Source: DATBAK01 sp036787815
Lineage (GTDB): Bacteria; Actinomycetota; Acidimicrobiia; IMCC26256; PALSA-610
Length of the DNA stretch: 10,089 bases
NCBI GenBank assembly: GCA_036787815.1
Contig: DAIQOP010000137.1
Coordinates: forward strand, 1-10,089
Reading direction: 5' to 3'
Below, piece after piece: positions 1 to 6,573 of the stretch. Each line of letters starts with the position of its first letter. The stretch's first letter is position 1. Below the pieces are notes generated by a model that saw only the letters and a list, made by a program, of their open reading frames with translations, was not told the DNA's origin and ran no database searches. A program made the translations under genes and the position numbers.

Positions 1-1423
1 CGACGGGCGCGCCGCCCTCACGCGCGGCCGCCGCCGATTCGGCCGCGCCCGCGGCGCGCTCGTAGCGCTCGAGTCGCTCGGGCTCGGGCACGACCTCGGG
101 GCCGGGGTGCCCGAGGAACGCGCCGAGATCGCCGAACTGCGCGCCGTCGAACACTCCGGTCGCCTCGGAGATTCGTTCGATCTCGTCGAGGAACCCGTCG
201 CGCTCCAGCCGCAACGCCGGATCCTCCAGTGTGTCCTTGGCGAACATGATGACGAACCGAGCCGCGACCCCGGGCCGCTTCCGGCGCAGGATGCGACCCA
301 TCCGCTGGATCATCTGCCGGCGGGTGCGGCTCGCGCTCATGACGATTCCGAGGTTCGCATCGGGGACATCGATGCCTTCGTCGAGCACCCGGGGCGCGGC
401 GACGGCGTCGAGCCTGCGGACGCGCAGATCGTCGAGGATGTCGCGGCGTTGCCGCCGCGCGGTCGACCCGGTGATGAGCTCGATCGAGACATGGGGATCG
501 AGCCGGTTGATCGCGTGGTTCGCGGCCCGAACGGTCTCGGTGAACACAAGCGCGCCATCGGCGCCCTTGATCGCCGGCGCGAGGCTGCCGAGGAGCTCGT
601 ACTTGCCGATCGACTGCGCGACGATCTGGCGCCGCTTCGAGAACGAGTCGAGGTAGTCGCGAGCGGCGCGACCGTCGGCGCCCGCGTCTCGCTCGGCGAG
701 ATGCGCGACCGCGGCGAGGAAGTCGCCGAAGGGCTCGAGGGGCATTCCCGGGACCTGGCGGAGATGGTGGCGCGCGCTCACGAGGCGTTGCTCGGTCGCG
801 GCGTACTCGGCGCGCTCGTCGACCGAGAGCGCGACGCCGACGAACGCCACACGGGGACGCGCGCACACGCCGTCGGCGATGGCCTGCTCGAAGCCGTAGC
901 GATGGCAGATGCCGCCGAAGTACGGCAACAACAGCTCCGTGACCGCGTCGTCGGTGCGTTCGAGCGTGGCAGTGAGGCCGAGCCGTTCCTCGTACTGCGG
1001 CAGCAGCGCGCGGCGCAGGACCCCACCGCCGAGGCCGTGACACTCGTCGGCGATGAGCAAGCCGCCACCGGCGCCCGGCGGCACCGGCTTGTACGCGGCT
1101 GCCGAGTGGCGCGTCGCGACGAGCACGTCGCACGAGGTCGGCTCGTCCTTCCCGCTGTCGCCCACCCGCCCGATCCGGGCCGTCGGCATCGCCGTCGTGA
1201 GGCGGCCGTGCCACTGTTCCATGAGCACGCGCGAGGGCACGACCACGAGGACGAACCGGCCGCGGCGCAGCGCATCGGACGCGGCGGCGATCGCGACGTC
1301 GGTCTTGCCCGAGCCGGTGACCGCCTCGATCACCCCGCGACGACCACACCGCAACCAGCCGACGAGCGCATCGAGTTGCCAGCGGTAGAGCTCGCGGTGG
1401 TCGGAGCCGACTTCAGTGAGCAC
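1..1423 (-). CDS. Superfamily II DEAD/DEAH-type (DECH-box) helicase, SSL2-like, C-terminus cut by window edge
   Basis: ATP-dependent nucleic-acid helicase or translocase of superfamily II, closest in style to the SSL2/XPB and type III restriction helicase group (COG1061-like). 474 codons are visible from the GTG at 1423; an in-frame TGA lies two codons upstream, and the only other early candidate, a TTG at codon 24, falls after the Q-like motif, so GTG is the only credible start. Motifs in order: Q-like R14-W15-Q16; Walker A TGSGKT (36-41); VVPSRVLMEQW (61-71); DECH (126-129); LTAT (150-153); FTET (294-297); VLDEGIDVPDANLG (346-359); QRMGRILRRK (373-382) with the arginine finger. An acidic, Ala/Arg-rich tail begins near 445 and continues beyond the window. 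The 75-base spacer to the upstream hydrolase gene has the same direction, and there is only a weak Shine-Dalgarno. No methylase or nuclease gene is adjacent, so a repair or general helicase role is more likely than restriction. The family is certain; the cellular role is open. Confidence 0.9.
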   Translation of the reverse strand, partial: MLTEVGSDHRELYRWQLDALVGWLRCGRRGVIEAVTGSGKTDVAIAAASDALRRGRFVLVVVPSRVLMEQWHGRLTTAMPTARIGRVGDSGKDEPTSCDVLVATRHSAAAYKPVPPGAGGGLLIADECHGLGGGVLRRALLPQYEERLGLTATLERTDDAVTELLLPYFGGICHRYGFEQAIADGVCARPRVAFVGVALSVDERAEYAATEQRLVSARHHLRQVPGMPLEPFGDFLAAVAHLAERDAGADGRAARDYLDSFSKRRQIVAQSIGKYELLGSLAPAIKGADGALVFTETVRAANHAINRLDPHVSIELITGSTARRQRRDILDDLRVRRLDAVAAPRVLDEGIDVPDANLGIVMSASRTRRQMIQRMGRILRRKRPGVAARFVIMFAKDTLEDPALRLERDGFLDEIERISEATGVFDGAQFGDLGAFLGHPGPEVVPEPERLERYERAAGAAESAAAAREGGAPV

Positions 1424-1460
1424 GTCTCAGCGACGCCGTCGAAGGGACATGCGAAGAACA

Positions 1461-1466
1461 ACGGTA
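1461..1466 (-). promoter_or_regulatory. Possible -10 box (TACCGT) for the helicase gene
   Basis: Reading on the minus strand, TACCGT fits the TAnnnT -10 pattern of actinobacterial housekeeping promoters and would start RNA about 30 bases before the helicase GTG. No convincing -35 box is present. The alternative is read-through from the alpha/beta hydrolase gene 75 bases upstream, since no terminator is visible between them. Confidence 0.22.
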
Positions 1467-1498
1467 CCGGGCGCAGCCGCCTTCCCGGACCACCGTGA

Positions 1499-2332
1499 TC
1501 AGTGCCGGCCGGCGGCGGCGCTTCCCCGAAGATCCGGGGGAGGCAGGGCGCGCAGGAACGCAGCGACGGCGTCGTTGATCTCTCCGTGCCGCAGGCCGAA
1601 ATCGAGGATGGAGCGCAAGTCGACGCTCCGGGCGTCGGAGAGGTCGGCGACCAGCTCGGCCGCGTCTTCCACGGAGTGGAGCGGGTCGTAGGAGTGCGCG
1701 GTCACGAGAACCGGCATCCTCAGGGGCGAGAGGGTGGCACTGTCCTTCGCCGGTGCGTCCTGGCGTGCGATGCCCCGCATGAGCGCGGCCTGGGCCAGGT
1801 GGTCGGTGGCCAGGAAGTCGCGCACGAACGCGAGCTCGTGGGCACGAGCCGGGATGGGCAGCCGGCGAATCACCGGATGCCACGGTGTCAGCAGCGGGTA
1901 GAGCCCGGTGAAGAACGCTCCGAGCGCGGTGAAGAAGATGCGTCCCGCGGTCACTCCGCGCGCGAACACGGGCATCTCGAGCACGAGCGCTCGCACCCGA
2001 TCGGGGTGGCGGAGCGCGACCTCGTACGACACGTTGGCTCCCAGGGAGAGACCGCCGAGCACCGTCTCGCCGATGTCGAGGTGGTCGAGGAGCGCGACCA
2101 CGTCGTCGGCGAACTCGGAGACGAGGTAGCGATCGGGGTCCCGCGGCTTCGACGACTTCCCGTGGCCGTGGAGGTCGAGCAGCACGACGCGGTGATCGGG
2201 CAGCGAGGCGGCCAGGCGTTCCATCGTGCGCGACGACATCGTGAGCCCGTGCAGGAGCACGACGGGTGGACCCGACGGATCGCCGCGCTCTGCGTAGTAC
2301 AGCTTCAGATCGCCTCGCTCGAGGATCGGCAT
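1499..2332 (-). CDS. Alpha/beta fold hydrolase
   Basis: A 277-residue single-domain cytoplasmic hydrolase of the alpha/beta fold (abhydrolase_1 type), the usual length for lactonases, esterases and C-C hydrolases of this class. No signal peptide. The oxyanion-loop motif LLHGL is at 26-30, the nucleophile elbow GLSLG at 94-98 gives Ser96, and the remaining triad members are best placed at Asp216 (in HSYDPLH) and His249 (in LRHGE). A DLHGHGKSSKP motif (53-63) is typical of the 3-oxoadipate enol-lactonase-like branch. Start: ATG at 2332, preceded by GGAAAGG about 8 bases upstream on the minus strand, an acceptable Shine-Dalgarno. It is divergent from the TrhA-like gene and followed in the same direction by the helicase. 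The fold and catalytic class are secure; the substrate cannot be read from the sequence. A link to the extradiol dioxygenase two genes away is not supported by shared transcription. Confidence 0.93.
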   Translation of the reverse strand: MPILERGDLKLYYAERGDPSGPPVVLLHGLTMSSRTMERLAASLPDHRVVLLDLHGHGKSSKPRDPDRYLVSEFADDVVALLDHLDIGETVLGGLSLGANVSYEVALRHPDRVRALVLEMPVFARGVTAGRIFFTALGAFFTGLYPLLTPWHPVIRRLPIPARAHELAFVRDFLATDHLAQAALMRGIARQDAPAKDSATLSPLRMPVLVTAHSYDPLHSVEDAAELVADLSDARSVDLRSILDFGLRHGEINDAVAAFLRALPPPDLRGSAAAGRH

Positions 2333-2433
2333 GCACGTACCCTTTCCATCGCTCGCGACGCGTATGCCCGGCGCCCTCGCGATACGCCTGCCGCGCTCGA
2401 GCGACCAGGGCCGAAGGTCATCGGCGGGTCTCC

Positions 2434-2439
2434 TACGAT
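2434..2439 (+). promoter_or_regulatory. Probable -10 box (TACGAT) placing a near-leaderless start for the TrhA-like gene
   Basis: TACGAT matches TAnnnT and ends 9 bases before the ATG at 2449, so transcription would begin at or a few bases before the start codon. No Shine-Dalgarno is visible before that ATG, which agrees with a leaderless mRNA. No clear -35 box. The hydrolase gene diverges from the same 116-base spacer. Confidence 0.4.
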
Positions 2440-2448
2440 GGGTTCACG

Positions 2449-3102
2449 ATGAGTCGGGCGAGGGCAGTACCGACCGCACGCCCCCGTTTCCGCGGGGTGT
2501 CGCACCAGATCGCGTTCCTGGTGTCACTCGTCTCCGGACCGCTCCTCGTCGTCGCGGCGTCGGGAGCCACACTCCGGATCGAGGTCGCGATCTACGCGTG
2601 CTCGTTGTCGGGGCTGCTCGGAGTGAGCGCGCTCCTGCATCGGCGCGACTGGTCACCCGGCGTGCGCCGCAACCTCCGACGGCTCGATCATTCGATGATC
2701 TTCGTGCTCATCGCGGGCACGTACACGCCGATCGCGGGCACCGCGCTCACCGGCCACCTGCGCGCCGCGGTGCTCGTCACGGTCTGGGTCGGAGCCCTCG
2801 CGGGTGTGGCGTTCACGGTCGCGTGGATCGACGCGCCGAAGTGGGTGACCGCGATTCCGTACGTGGCGCTCGGATGGGTTGCCGTCGGCACCGGCCCTCA
2901 ACTCGTCGACGGCCTGGGTGGGGCCGGCGTGGCGCTCCTCGCGCTCGGTGGCCTGTTCTACACGGCCGGCGCGGTCGTGTACGCGAGCAAGCGACCCGAT
3001 CCCGTGCCGACCGTGTTCGGGTACCACGAGGTCTTCCACGTGCTCGTGATCATCGCCGCCGTGCTGCACTACGCGGTCATCGCGGTGTACGTGCTGCCGT
3101 AG
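2449..3102 (+). CDS. trhA: Hemolysin III / TrhA family seven-helix membrane protein (PAQR superfamily)
   Basis: A 217-residue integral membrane protein, the normal size for bacterial hemolysin III (HlyIII, renamed TrhA in Bacillus), of the PAQR superfamily related to adiponectin receptors. Bacterial members have been linked to membrane-lipid homeostasis; the hemolysin name is historical. About seven hydrophobic helices are visible, roughly 20-40, 44-63, 82-100, 104-126, 132-150, 158-178 and 194-216. Family signatures are present: GVSH (16-19), SALLH (60-64), LRRLDHSMIF (76-85) followed by IAGTYTP (88-94), GLFYTAGAVVY (168-178) and GYHEVFH (191-197). The expected zinc-site residues are all there: Ser60/His64 region, Asp80-His81, His193 and His197. 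The ATG at 2449 is chosen because the protein then begins just before the first conserved motif; the frame stays open upstream but runs over the promoter region and the divergent gene. It converges on the dioxygenase gene, with 14 bases between stop codons. Confidence 0.93.
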   Translation: MSRARAVPTARPRFRGVSHQIAFLVSLVSGPLLVVAASGATLRIEVAIYACSLSGLLGVSALLHRRDWSPGVRRNLRRLDHSMIFVLIAGTYTPIAGTALTGHLRAAVLVTVWVGALAGVAFTVAWIDAPKWVTAIPYVALGWVAVGTGPQLVDGLGGAGVALLALGGLFYTAGAVVYASKRPDPVPTVFGYHEVFHVLVIIAAVLHYAVIAVYVLP

Positions 3103-3116
3103 GCCTCTCGGTCCGG

Positions 3117-3896
3117 CTACGCGTCGCCCAGCGCGTAGGCCGTCATCGACAGCGAACCCATCGCGTAGCCGTCGACCAGCACGCGCGCGGGCGTGCCCGC
3201 GGCCGCGGCGAGACCCGCGAGGTAGAGCAGCGGGATGAAGTGATCGGGTGTCGGGGCCGCCATCGCGAAGTCGGGGTGCGACCGGAGCCCCGCGAGGTCG
3301 GCCGGCGCGCCGGTCATGGTCTCCTTGGCGGCGTCGTCGAAGCGCCGCGTCCAGTCGAACGCGGCGTCGGGCCGGCCCCAGTCGATACGACCCAGGTTGT
3401 GCACGACGTTGCCGCTCCCGAGGATCAGGATCCCGCGCTCGCGGAGCGGCGCGAGCGCGGCCCCGAGCTCGAGGTGGTAGTCGAAGGGTTTGGACGCGTC
3501 GATCGAGAGCTGCACCACGGGGATCTCGGCGCCGGGAAAGGCGTGGACCAACACCGACCAGGTTCCGTGGTCGATGCCCCAGCTGTCGGCGTCGAGCCCG
3601 ACCCAGGTCGGAGCCACGAGGTCGGCGATCTCCCGCGCGAGCTGCGGATCGCCGGGAGCCGGGTACTCGACCGCGAACAGGGCCTCGGGGAATCCGTAGA
3701 AGTCGTGGATCGTCTTCGGCTTCGCCATCGCGGTCACCGCGGTCGCGTTGATGTACCAGTGGGCCGACACCATGAGGATGCCCCGGGGGCGGGGGACCTG
3801 GGCACCGAAGGCGCTCCAGGTCTCCGTGTAGCGGTTGACGTCGAGCGCGTTCATCGGCGTTCCGTGCCCGAAGAATGCCGCCGGCATGGTGGTCAT
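3117..3896 (-). CDS. ygiD: 4,5-DOPA-type extradiol dioxygenase (class III, LigB superfamily; YgiD-like)
   Basis: A 259-residue cytoplasmic enzyme of the DODA/YgiD family, close to the length of the E. coli member. Family enzymes open catechol rings such as L-DOPA using a non-haem metal and O2; the physiological substrate of most bacterial members is unsettled. Visible motifs: FFGHGTPMNAL (8-18) with His11, VSAHWY (43-48) with His46, IDHGTWSVL (108-116) with His110, GSGNVVHNLG (160-169) with His166, and PDHFIPLLYL (217-226) with His219. By family pattern His11, His46 and His219 are metal ligands and His166 serves in catalysis. No key residue is missing. The ATG at 3896 is preferred over the ATG at codon 4 because a TAnnnT box lies 6 bases before it and AGGG precedes it at 7 bases. 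It shares a 103-base divergent spacer with the CHAP-FN3 gene. Confidence 0.93.
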   Translation of the reverse strand: MTTMPAAFFGHGTPMNALDVNRYTETWSAFGAQVPRPRGILMVSAHWYINATAVTAMAKPKTIHDFYGFPEALFAVEYPAPGDPQLAREIADLVAPTWVGLDADSWGIDHGTWSVLVHAFPGAEIPVVQLSIDASKPFDYHLELGAALAPLRERGILILGSGNVVHNLGRIDWGRPDAAFDWTRRFDDAAKETMTGAPADLAGLRSHPDFAMAAPTPDHFIPLLYLAGLAAAAGTPARVLVDGYAMGSLSMTAYALGDA

Positions 3897-3902
3897 GCGG
3901 CA

Positions 3903-3908
3903 ACCCTA
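3903..3908 (-). promoter_or_regulatory. Probable -10 box (TAGGGT), leaderless start for the dioxygenase gene
   Basis: On the minus strand TAGGGT ends 6 bases before the ATG at 3896, so the expected first transcribed base is at or next to the A of the start codon. No recognisable -35 hexamer at 16-18 bases. The AGGG inside the box could instead serve as a weak Shine-Dalgarno if transcription starts further upstream. Confidence 0.38.
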
Positions 3909-3932
3909 CGTTCGCAGCGGCACCGGGAGCGT

Positions 3933-3962
3933 TTGCCCGTTGCCGGAGTGTTCACGTAGCGT
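3933..3962 (+). promoter_or_regulatory. Candidate promoter for the CHAP-FN3 gene
   Basis: A TTGCCC (3933-3938) and a TAGCGT (3957-3962) are spaced by 18 bases, a fair match to a -35/-10 pair of housekeeping sigma type. The leader would be about 30 bases and contains a short GC hairpin (GGGCG/CGCCC, around 3969-3980) before the GAGGA ribosome site at 3990-3994. Confidence 0.4.
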
Positions 3963-3999
3963 GGCCGGGGGCGGACGCCCTTCCGGGACGAGGAACGGG

Positions 4000-4875
4000 A
4001 TGGCGCGAATGCCGTATTTGCACCCAGGGCGTCGGTCGCGCCTGGTCGGCGCGACCGCGCTGCTCGCGTCGCTCTCGATCGTGGCCCTCGGCCCGGTTCC
4101 CGCCCCGGCCTTCGCGACGAGCACGTCGGTGACCGCGGGCGATCTCGGCTACCCGTATCCGAACGCCCCCGACTGCAACGAGCAGACCGGTGCGAACTGC
4201 GTCGGCGACCAGTGGGGCTTCGTGCAGGGCCAGTGCCACTCGTGGGTCGCGTACCGCATCAACGAGCTCAACGCGACGGAGTTGCAGGGCGTCACCTTCA
4301 CGACCCATTACAGGCAGCCGAGCGGCCAGACCTGGGGCAGCGTGTGGCACTGGGGCATCGCGGCCGCCGCCGCGGGCATCACCGTCGACGACACGCCGGC
4401 GTTGGGCTCGCTCGCGTGGTGGTCCGACAACGGCGGGCACGTCGGTTACGTCGAAGCGGTCAACGCCGACGGCACCGTCTCGATGTCGGAGATGAACTAC
4501 GACCTGCACAACGGCTTCGACTTCGCCACCCTGCAGCGCGGTGTTCGCTGGCCGACGGGCGGCTTCATCCACGTCGCCGATCGCCCGGCCGTGAACACCC
4601 CTGCGGCGCCCACCAACGTCACCGCGACCGCGGGGCGGCGCCGGGCGAGGGTCAGCTGGACGGTGCCCGCCGACAACGGTTCGCCGATCACCGGCTACCG
4701 GGTGACGGCCTCACCTGGAGGCACGACGGTGAGCGCCGGTCCGGGCGCGACGTCGAAGATCGTCCGGGGGCTCACCAAGGGCACGAGCTACACCTTCACC
4801 GTGTACGCCATCAACGCCAACGGGAACGGAGCCGTGTCGGCGCCGTCGAACGCGGTCGTGCCGACCGGCCGATAG
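4000..4875 (+). CDS. Secreted CHAP-domain amidase/peptidase with C-terminal fibronectin type III domain
   Basis: A 291-residue exported protein. Residues 1-39 form a Sec signal peptide: Arg-rich start, hydrophobic stretch LVGATALLASLSIVALG, likely cleavage after AFA at 39. Residues about 50-193 are a CHAP domain, a papain-like fold that in this family cuts peptidoglycan peptide or amide bonds: catalytic Cys79 in GQCHSWVAYR (77-86), His147 in GGHVGYVEAV (145-154), and a third polar residue at Glu164/Asn166 in SEMNYD. Residues about 202-287 are one fibronectin type III domain, with PTNVTAT, SWTVP, GYRVTA and SYTFTVYAINANG as its strands. No SH3b, LysM or other wall-binding module is seen, so the FN3 may supply surface association. 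Start: ATG at 4000, with GAGGA 5 bases upstream. Expected role is cell-wall turnover or daughter-cell separation; this is inferred from the domains. The His/Trp-rich lipoprotein gene follows after 73 bases. Confidence 0.92.
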   Translation: MARMPYLHPGRRSRLVGATALLASLSIVALGPVPAPAFATSTSVTAGDLGYPYPNAPDCNEQTGANCVGDQWGFVQGQCHSWVAYRINELNATELQGVTFTTHYRQPSGQTWGSVWHWGIAAAAAGITVDDTPALGSLAWWSDNGGHVGYVEAVNADGTVSMSEMNYDLHNGFDFATLQRGVRWPTGGFIHVADRPAVNTPAAPTNVTATAGRRRARVSWTVPADNGSPITGYRVTASPGGTTVSAGPGATSKIVRGLTKGTSYTFTVYAINANGNGAVSAPSNAVVPTGR

Positions 4876-4897
4876 CCCCGGCGGCGACGGCGGAGCG

Positions 4898-4913
4898 ACC
4901 CGGCCCGCCGGGT
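4898..4913 (+). repeat. GC inverted repeat between CHAP-FN3 and lipoprotein genes
   Basis: ACCCGGC-CC-GCCGGGT is a perfect inverted repeat 23 bases after the CHAP-FN3 stop. As RNA it folds as a six-pair stem with a four-base loop. It has no U-tract, so it is at best a weak terminator; it also directly abuts a TAnnnT box, so an operator role is equally possible. Confidence 0.35.
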
Positions 4914-4918
4914 ACGCT
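4913..4918 (+). promoter_or_regulatory. Possible -10 box (TACGCT) for the lipoprotein pair
   Basis: TACGCT fits TAnnnT and lies 30 bases before the ATG at 4949, leaving a leader of about 24 bases. Its first base is the last base of the inverted repeat at 4898-4913. No clear -35 hexamer. If real, the two paralogous genes form a unit of their own rather than the tail of the CHAP-FN3 transcript. Confidence 0.28.
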
Positions 4919-4948
4919 CGTTCGGATACGACCCGGGGGGCAGCGTTG

Positions 4949-5746
4949 ATGAGCCGTGTCCGAAGTCTTTCGGCCCTCGTGGTCGCGGCGCTCGTGCTCG
5001 CGGCCTGCGGGTCGAGCACCGCGAAGACCGGCGCGCCCGCGACGACCGTCGCGCCGACCACCGCTCCCGACGGCATGACCGCCGCGCAGATGGCCCACAT
5101 GAAGCCGGCTGCCGTGCCGAAGCCGCTCGCGGTGCTGGCGAACGGCACGTTCGACCCGGCGAAGATCGATCTCGGTGGCGTTCCCGGGGTGAGCGCGATC
5201 GAGCAGAAGAACGCCGAGACGCTCCTGCGCGAGACCGTGCTCACGCTGCCACACTGGGCGAACGTCGAGACGGCGGCCAAGGAAGGCTTCCACCCGATCG
5301 GCGACGGCATCACCGGCGACGAGCACTGGATCCACTGGGACTGGATCGACGACCACACGTGGCTCAACCCGCACAAGCCGGAGGCCCTCGTGTACCACGT
5401 CGATCAGGCGACCCAGAAGCGCACGCTCGAAGCCGTGATGTTCCTGCTCCCGAAGATGTTCGACTTCCACAACCTGCCCGACGTCGGCGGCCGACTCGTG
5501 CAGTTCCACATCCACGACAACCTCTGCTTCACGAACACGATGCCGGCACCGCAGGTCGCGGGACTCACCGACGGTCAGGGCAACTGCCCGGCACCGTTGG
5601 TGAAGTTCCACCCCAACGTGATGATGCACGTGTGGATCCGCCCGAACCCCTGCGGCCCGTTCGCGGCGCTCGAAGGAGTCGGGGCGGGCCAGGTGAAGCC
5701 GGGCGACACGCGGGCCTGCGACACGATGCACGGCTCCAGCCTGTAG
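4949..5746 (+). CDS. His/Trp-rich lipoprotein of unknown function, first of a tandem paralogous pair
   Basis: A 265-residue predicted lipoprotein: hydrophobic segment LSALVVAALVLAAC with lipobox Cys20, then a Thr/Pro/Ala linker (21-42). I do not recognise the family. A Met/His patch follows (Met43, Met48, His50, Met51). The folded part begins near 75 and carries HWIHWDW (126-132), PHKPEALVYH (141-150), FHIHDNLCF (186-194), NCP (212-214) and MMHVW (225-229), with further cysteines at 235 and 257. Many histidines, paired Trp residues and Cys near His suggest binding of a metal or haem-like cofactor outside the membrane; this is inference. The same positions recur in the next gene (IHW, H-x-H-x-x-L-C-F, C-P, M-x-H-x-W). 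Start: ATG at 4949 placed before the signal sequence; a TTG directly before it is a possible alternative, and the G-run at 4934-4939 is a poor ribosome site. Stop is 11 bases before the paralogue, so they are probably cotranscribed. Confidence 0.9.
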   Translation: MSRVRSLSALVVAALVLAACGSSTAKTGAPATTVAPTTAPDGMTAAQMAHMKPAAVPKPLAVLANGTFDPAKIDLGGVPGVSAIEQKNAETLLRETVLTLPHWANVETAAKEGFHPIGDGITGDEHWIHWDWIDDHTWLNPHKPEALVYHVDQATQKRTLEAVMFLLPKMFDFHNLPDVGGRLVQFHIHDNLCFTNTMPAPQVAGLTDGQGNCPAPLVKFHPNVMMHVWIRPNPCGPFAALEGVGAGQVKPGDTRACDTMHGSSL

Positions 5747-5757
5747 CGCGCAGACGC

Positions 5758-6561
5758 GTGACCGGACCGGGCCGGCTGCTCCGAAGCGCGGCTACCGTCG
5801 CGATCGTCGCGGTCGTAATCGGGGGTGCGATCGCGTGGAACGCGAGATCGCACGGCCCGGTCGCGCTTCCCGACATCGACACGCTGACGTGTCCGGCCCA
5901 CTCGATCACGGTGGGCGCGCCGTCGGGCCTTCCTGCGCTGGCGCGACTGGCCGCGACGGAATCCACGCCGTTGTCGGGCTCCACCGCCGACGCGGGTCAC
6001 AATCACGCCGGCAATGAGCCACCGTTGGTGGTCGCCGACCGGGATCGGACCGCGTTCGATGCCCAGGTCCGGGCGGCCGCCCGCGCGGCGTGCTCGTTGC
6101 GGACGGTCGCCGAGGCGCAGCGCGCGGGCTACGTCCGTTCGTCGTTCTACACACAGGGTGTCGGCATCCACTGGACGAACTGGCGACTCGTCGACGCGCC
6201 GTTCGATCCCGCGCGTCCCTCGATGCTCCTCTACGGAACGAGCGGGGGAACGCTCCACCTCGTCGGGTTCTCGTATTGGGTGCGGAGCGTGCGTCCGCCG
6301 TCGGGGTTCGTCGGTGCCGGCGACCGTTGGCATCGCCACTTCGGGCTCTGCTTCGAACCACAGGGGCAGCTCGAGACCGAAGGCTTGCGCGATCCCGGTC
6401 GTTGCCCGCACGTCTGGCTCAACGGGAGCGACCTGTGGATGCTCCACGCGTGGGTCGTGCCCGGCGAGAGCAACGCGTGGGGCCTGTTCGCACCGTTGAA
6501 CCCGGCGTTGTGCCAACGCAACGTGAACGACGCGATCCGGTGCTCCCAGGTCGGCGGATAG
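5758..6561 (+). CDS. Membrane-anchored paralogue of the preceding lipoprotein, unknown function
   Basis: A 267-residue protein with one N-terminal helix (about 10-27, SAATVAIVAVVIGGAIAW) and no lipobox, so probably an uncleaved anchor with the rest outside. A GHNHAGN patch (80-86) sits where its paralogue has a Met/His patch. Shared motifs: IHWTNW (137-142) against IHWDW; PARPSMLLY (151-159) against PHKPEALVY; HRHFGLCF (192-199) against HIHDNLCF; RCP (215-217) against NCP; MLHAW (228-232) against MMHVW; WGLFAPLNP (241-249) against CGPFAALEG. Extra Trp residues (139, 142, 174, 191, 220, 227, 232, 241) make it aromatic-rich. No known domain recognised. Start: GTG at 5758, the last usable start before the helix; the ribosome site is weak, which suits translation following on from the upstream gene. 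It ends 12 bases from the convergent small gene, so the two transcripts may overlap at their 3' ends. Confidence 0.88.
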   Translation: MTGPGRLLRSAATVAIVAVVIGGAIAWNARSHGPVALPDIDTLTCPAHSITVGAPSGLPALARLAATESTPLSGSTADAGHNHAGNEPPLVVADRDRTAFDAQVRAAARAACSLRTVAEAQRAGYVRSSFYTQGVGIHWTNWRLVDAPFDPARPSMLLYGTSGGTLHLVGFSYWVRSVRPPSGFVGAGDRWHRHFGLCFEPQGQLETEGLRDPGRCPHVWLNGSDLWMLHAWVVPGESNAWGLFAPLNPALCQRNVNDAIRCSQVGG

Positions 6562-6573
6562 CGGCTCGCCCGA

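Noticed and set aside
1..1423. Helicase as part of a restriction-modification or phage-defence system
   Set aside because: No methylase, nuclease or specificity gene in the window; the upstream gene is an ordinary hydrolase. The downstream side is not visible.
107..1498. Plus-strand open frame of about 460 codons opposite the helicase
   Set aside because: The minus-strand frame carries all helicase motifs in order; the plus frame is a shadow rich in Arg, Asp and Glu.
1499..3896. Meta-cleavage aromatic degradation cluster (dioxygenase plus alpha/beta hydrolase, perhaps with the crotonase)
   Set aside because: The genes are on separate transcription units with a TrhA gene between them; the dioxygenase is of the DODA/YgiD type, and no ring-hydroxylating, decarboxylating or aldolase partners are present.
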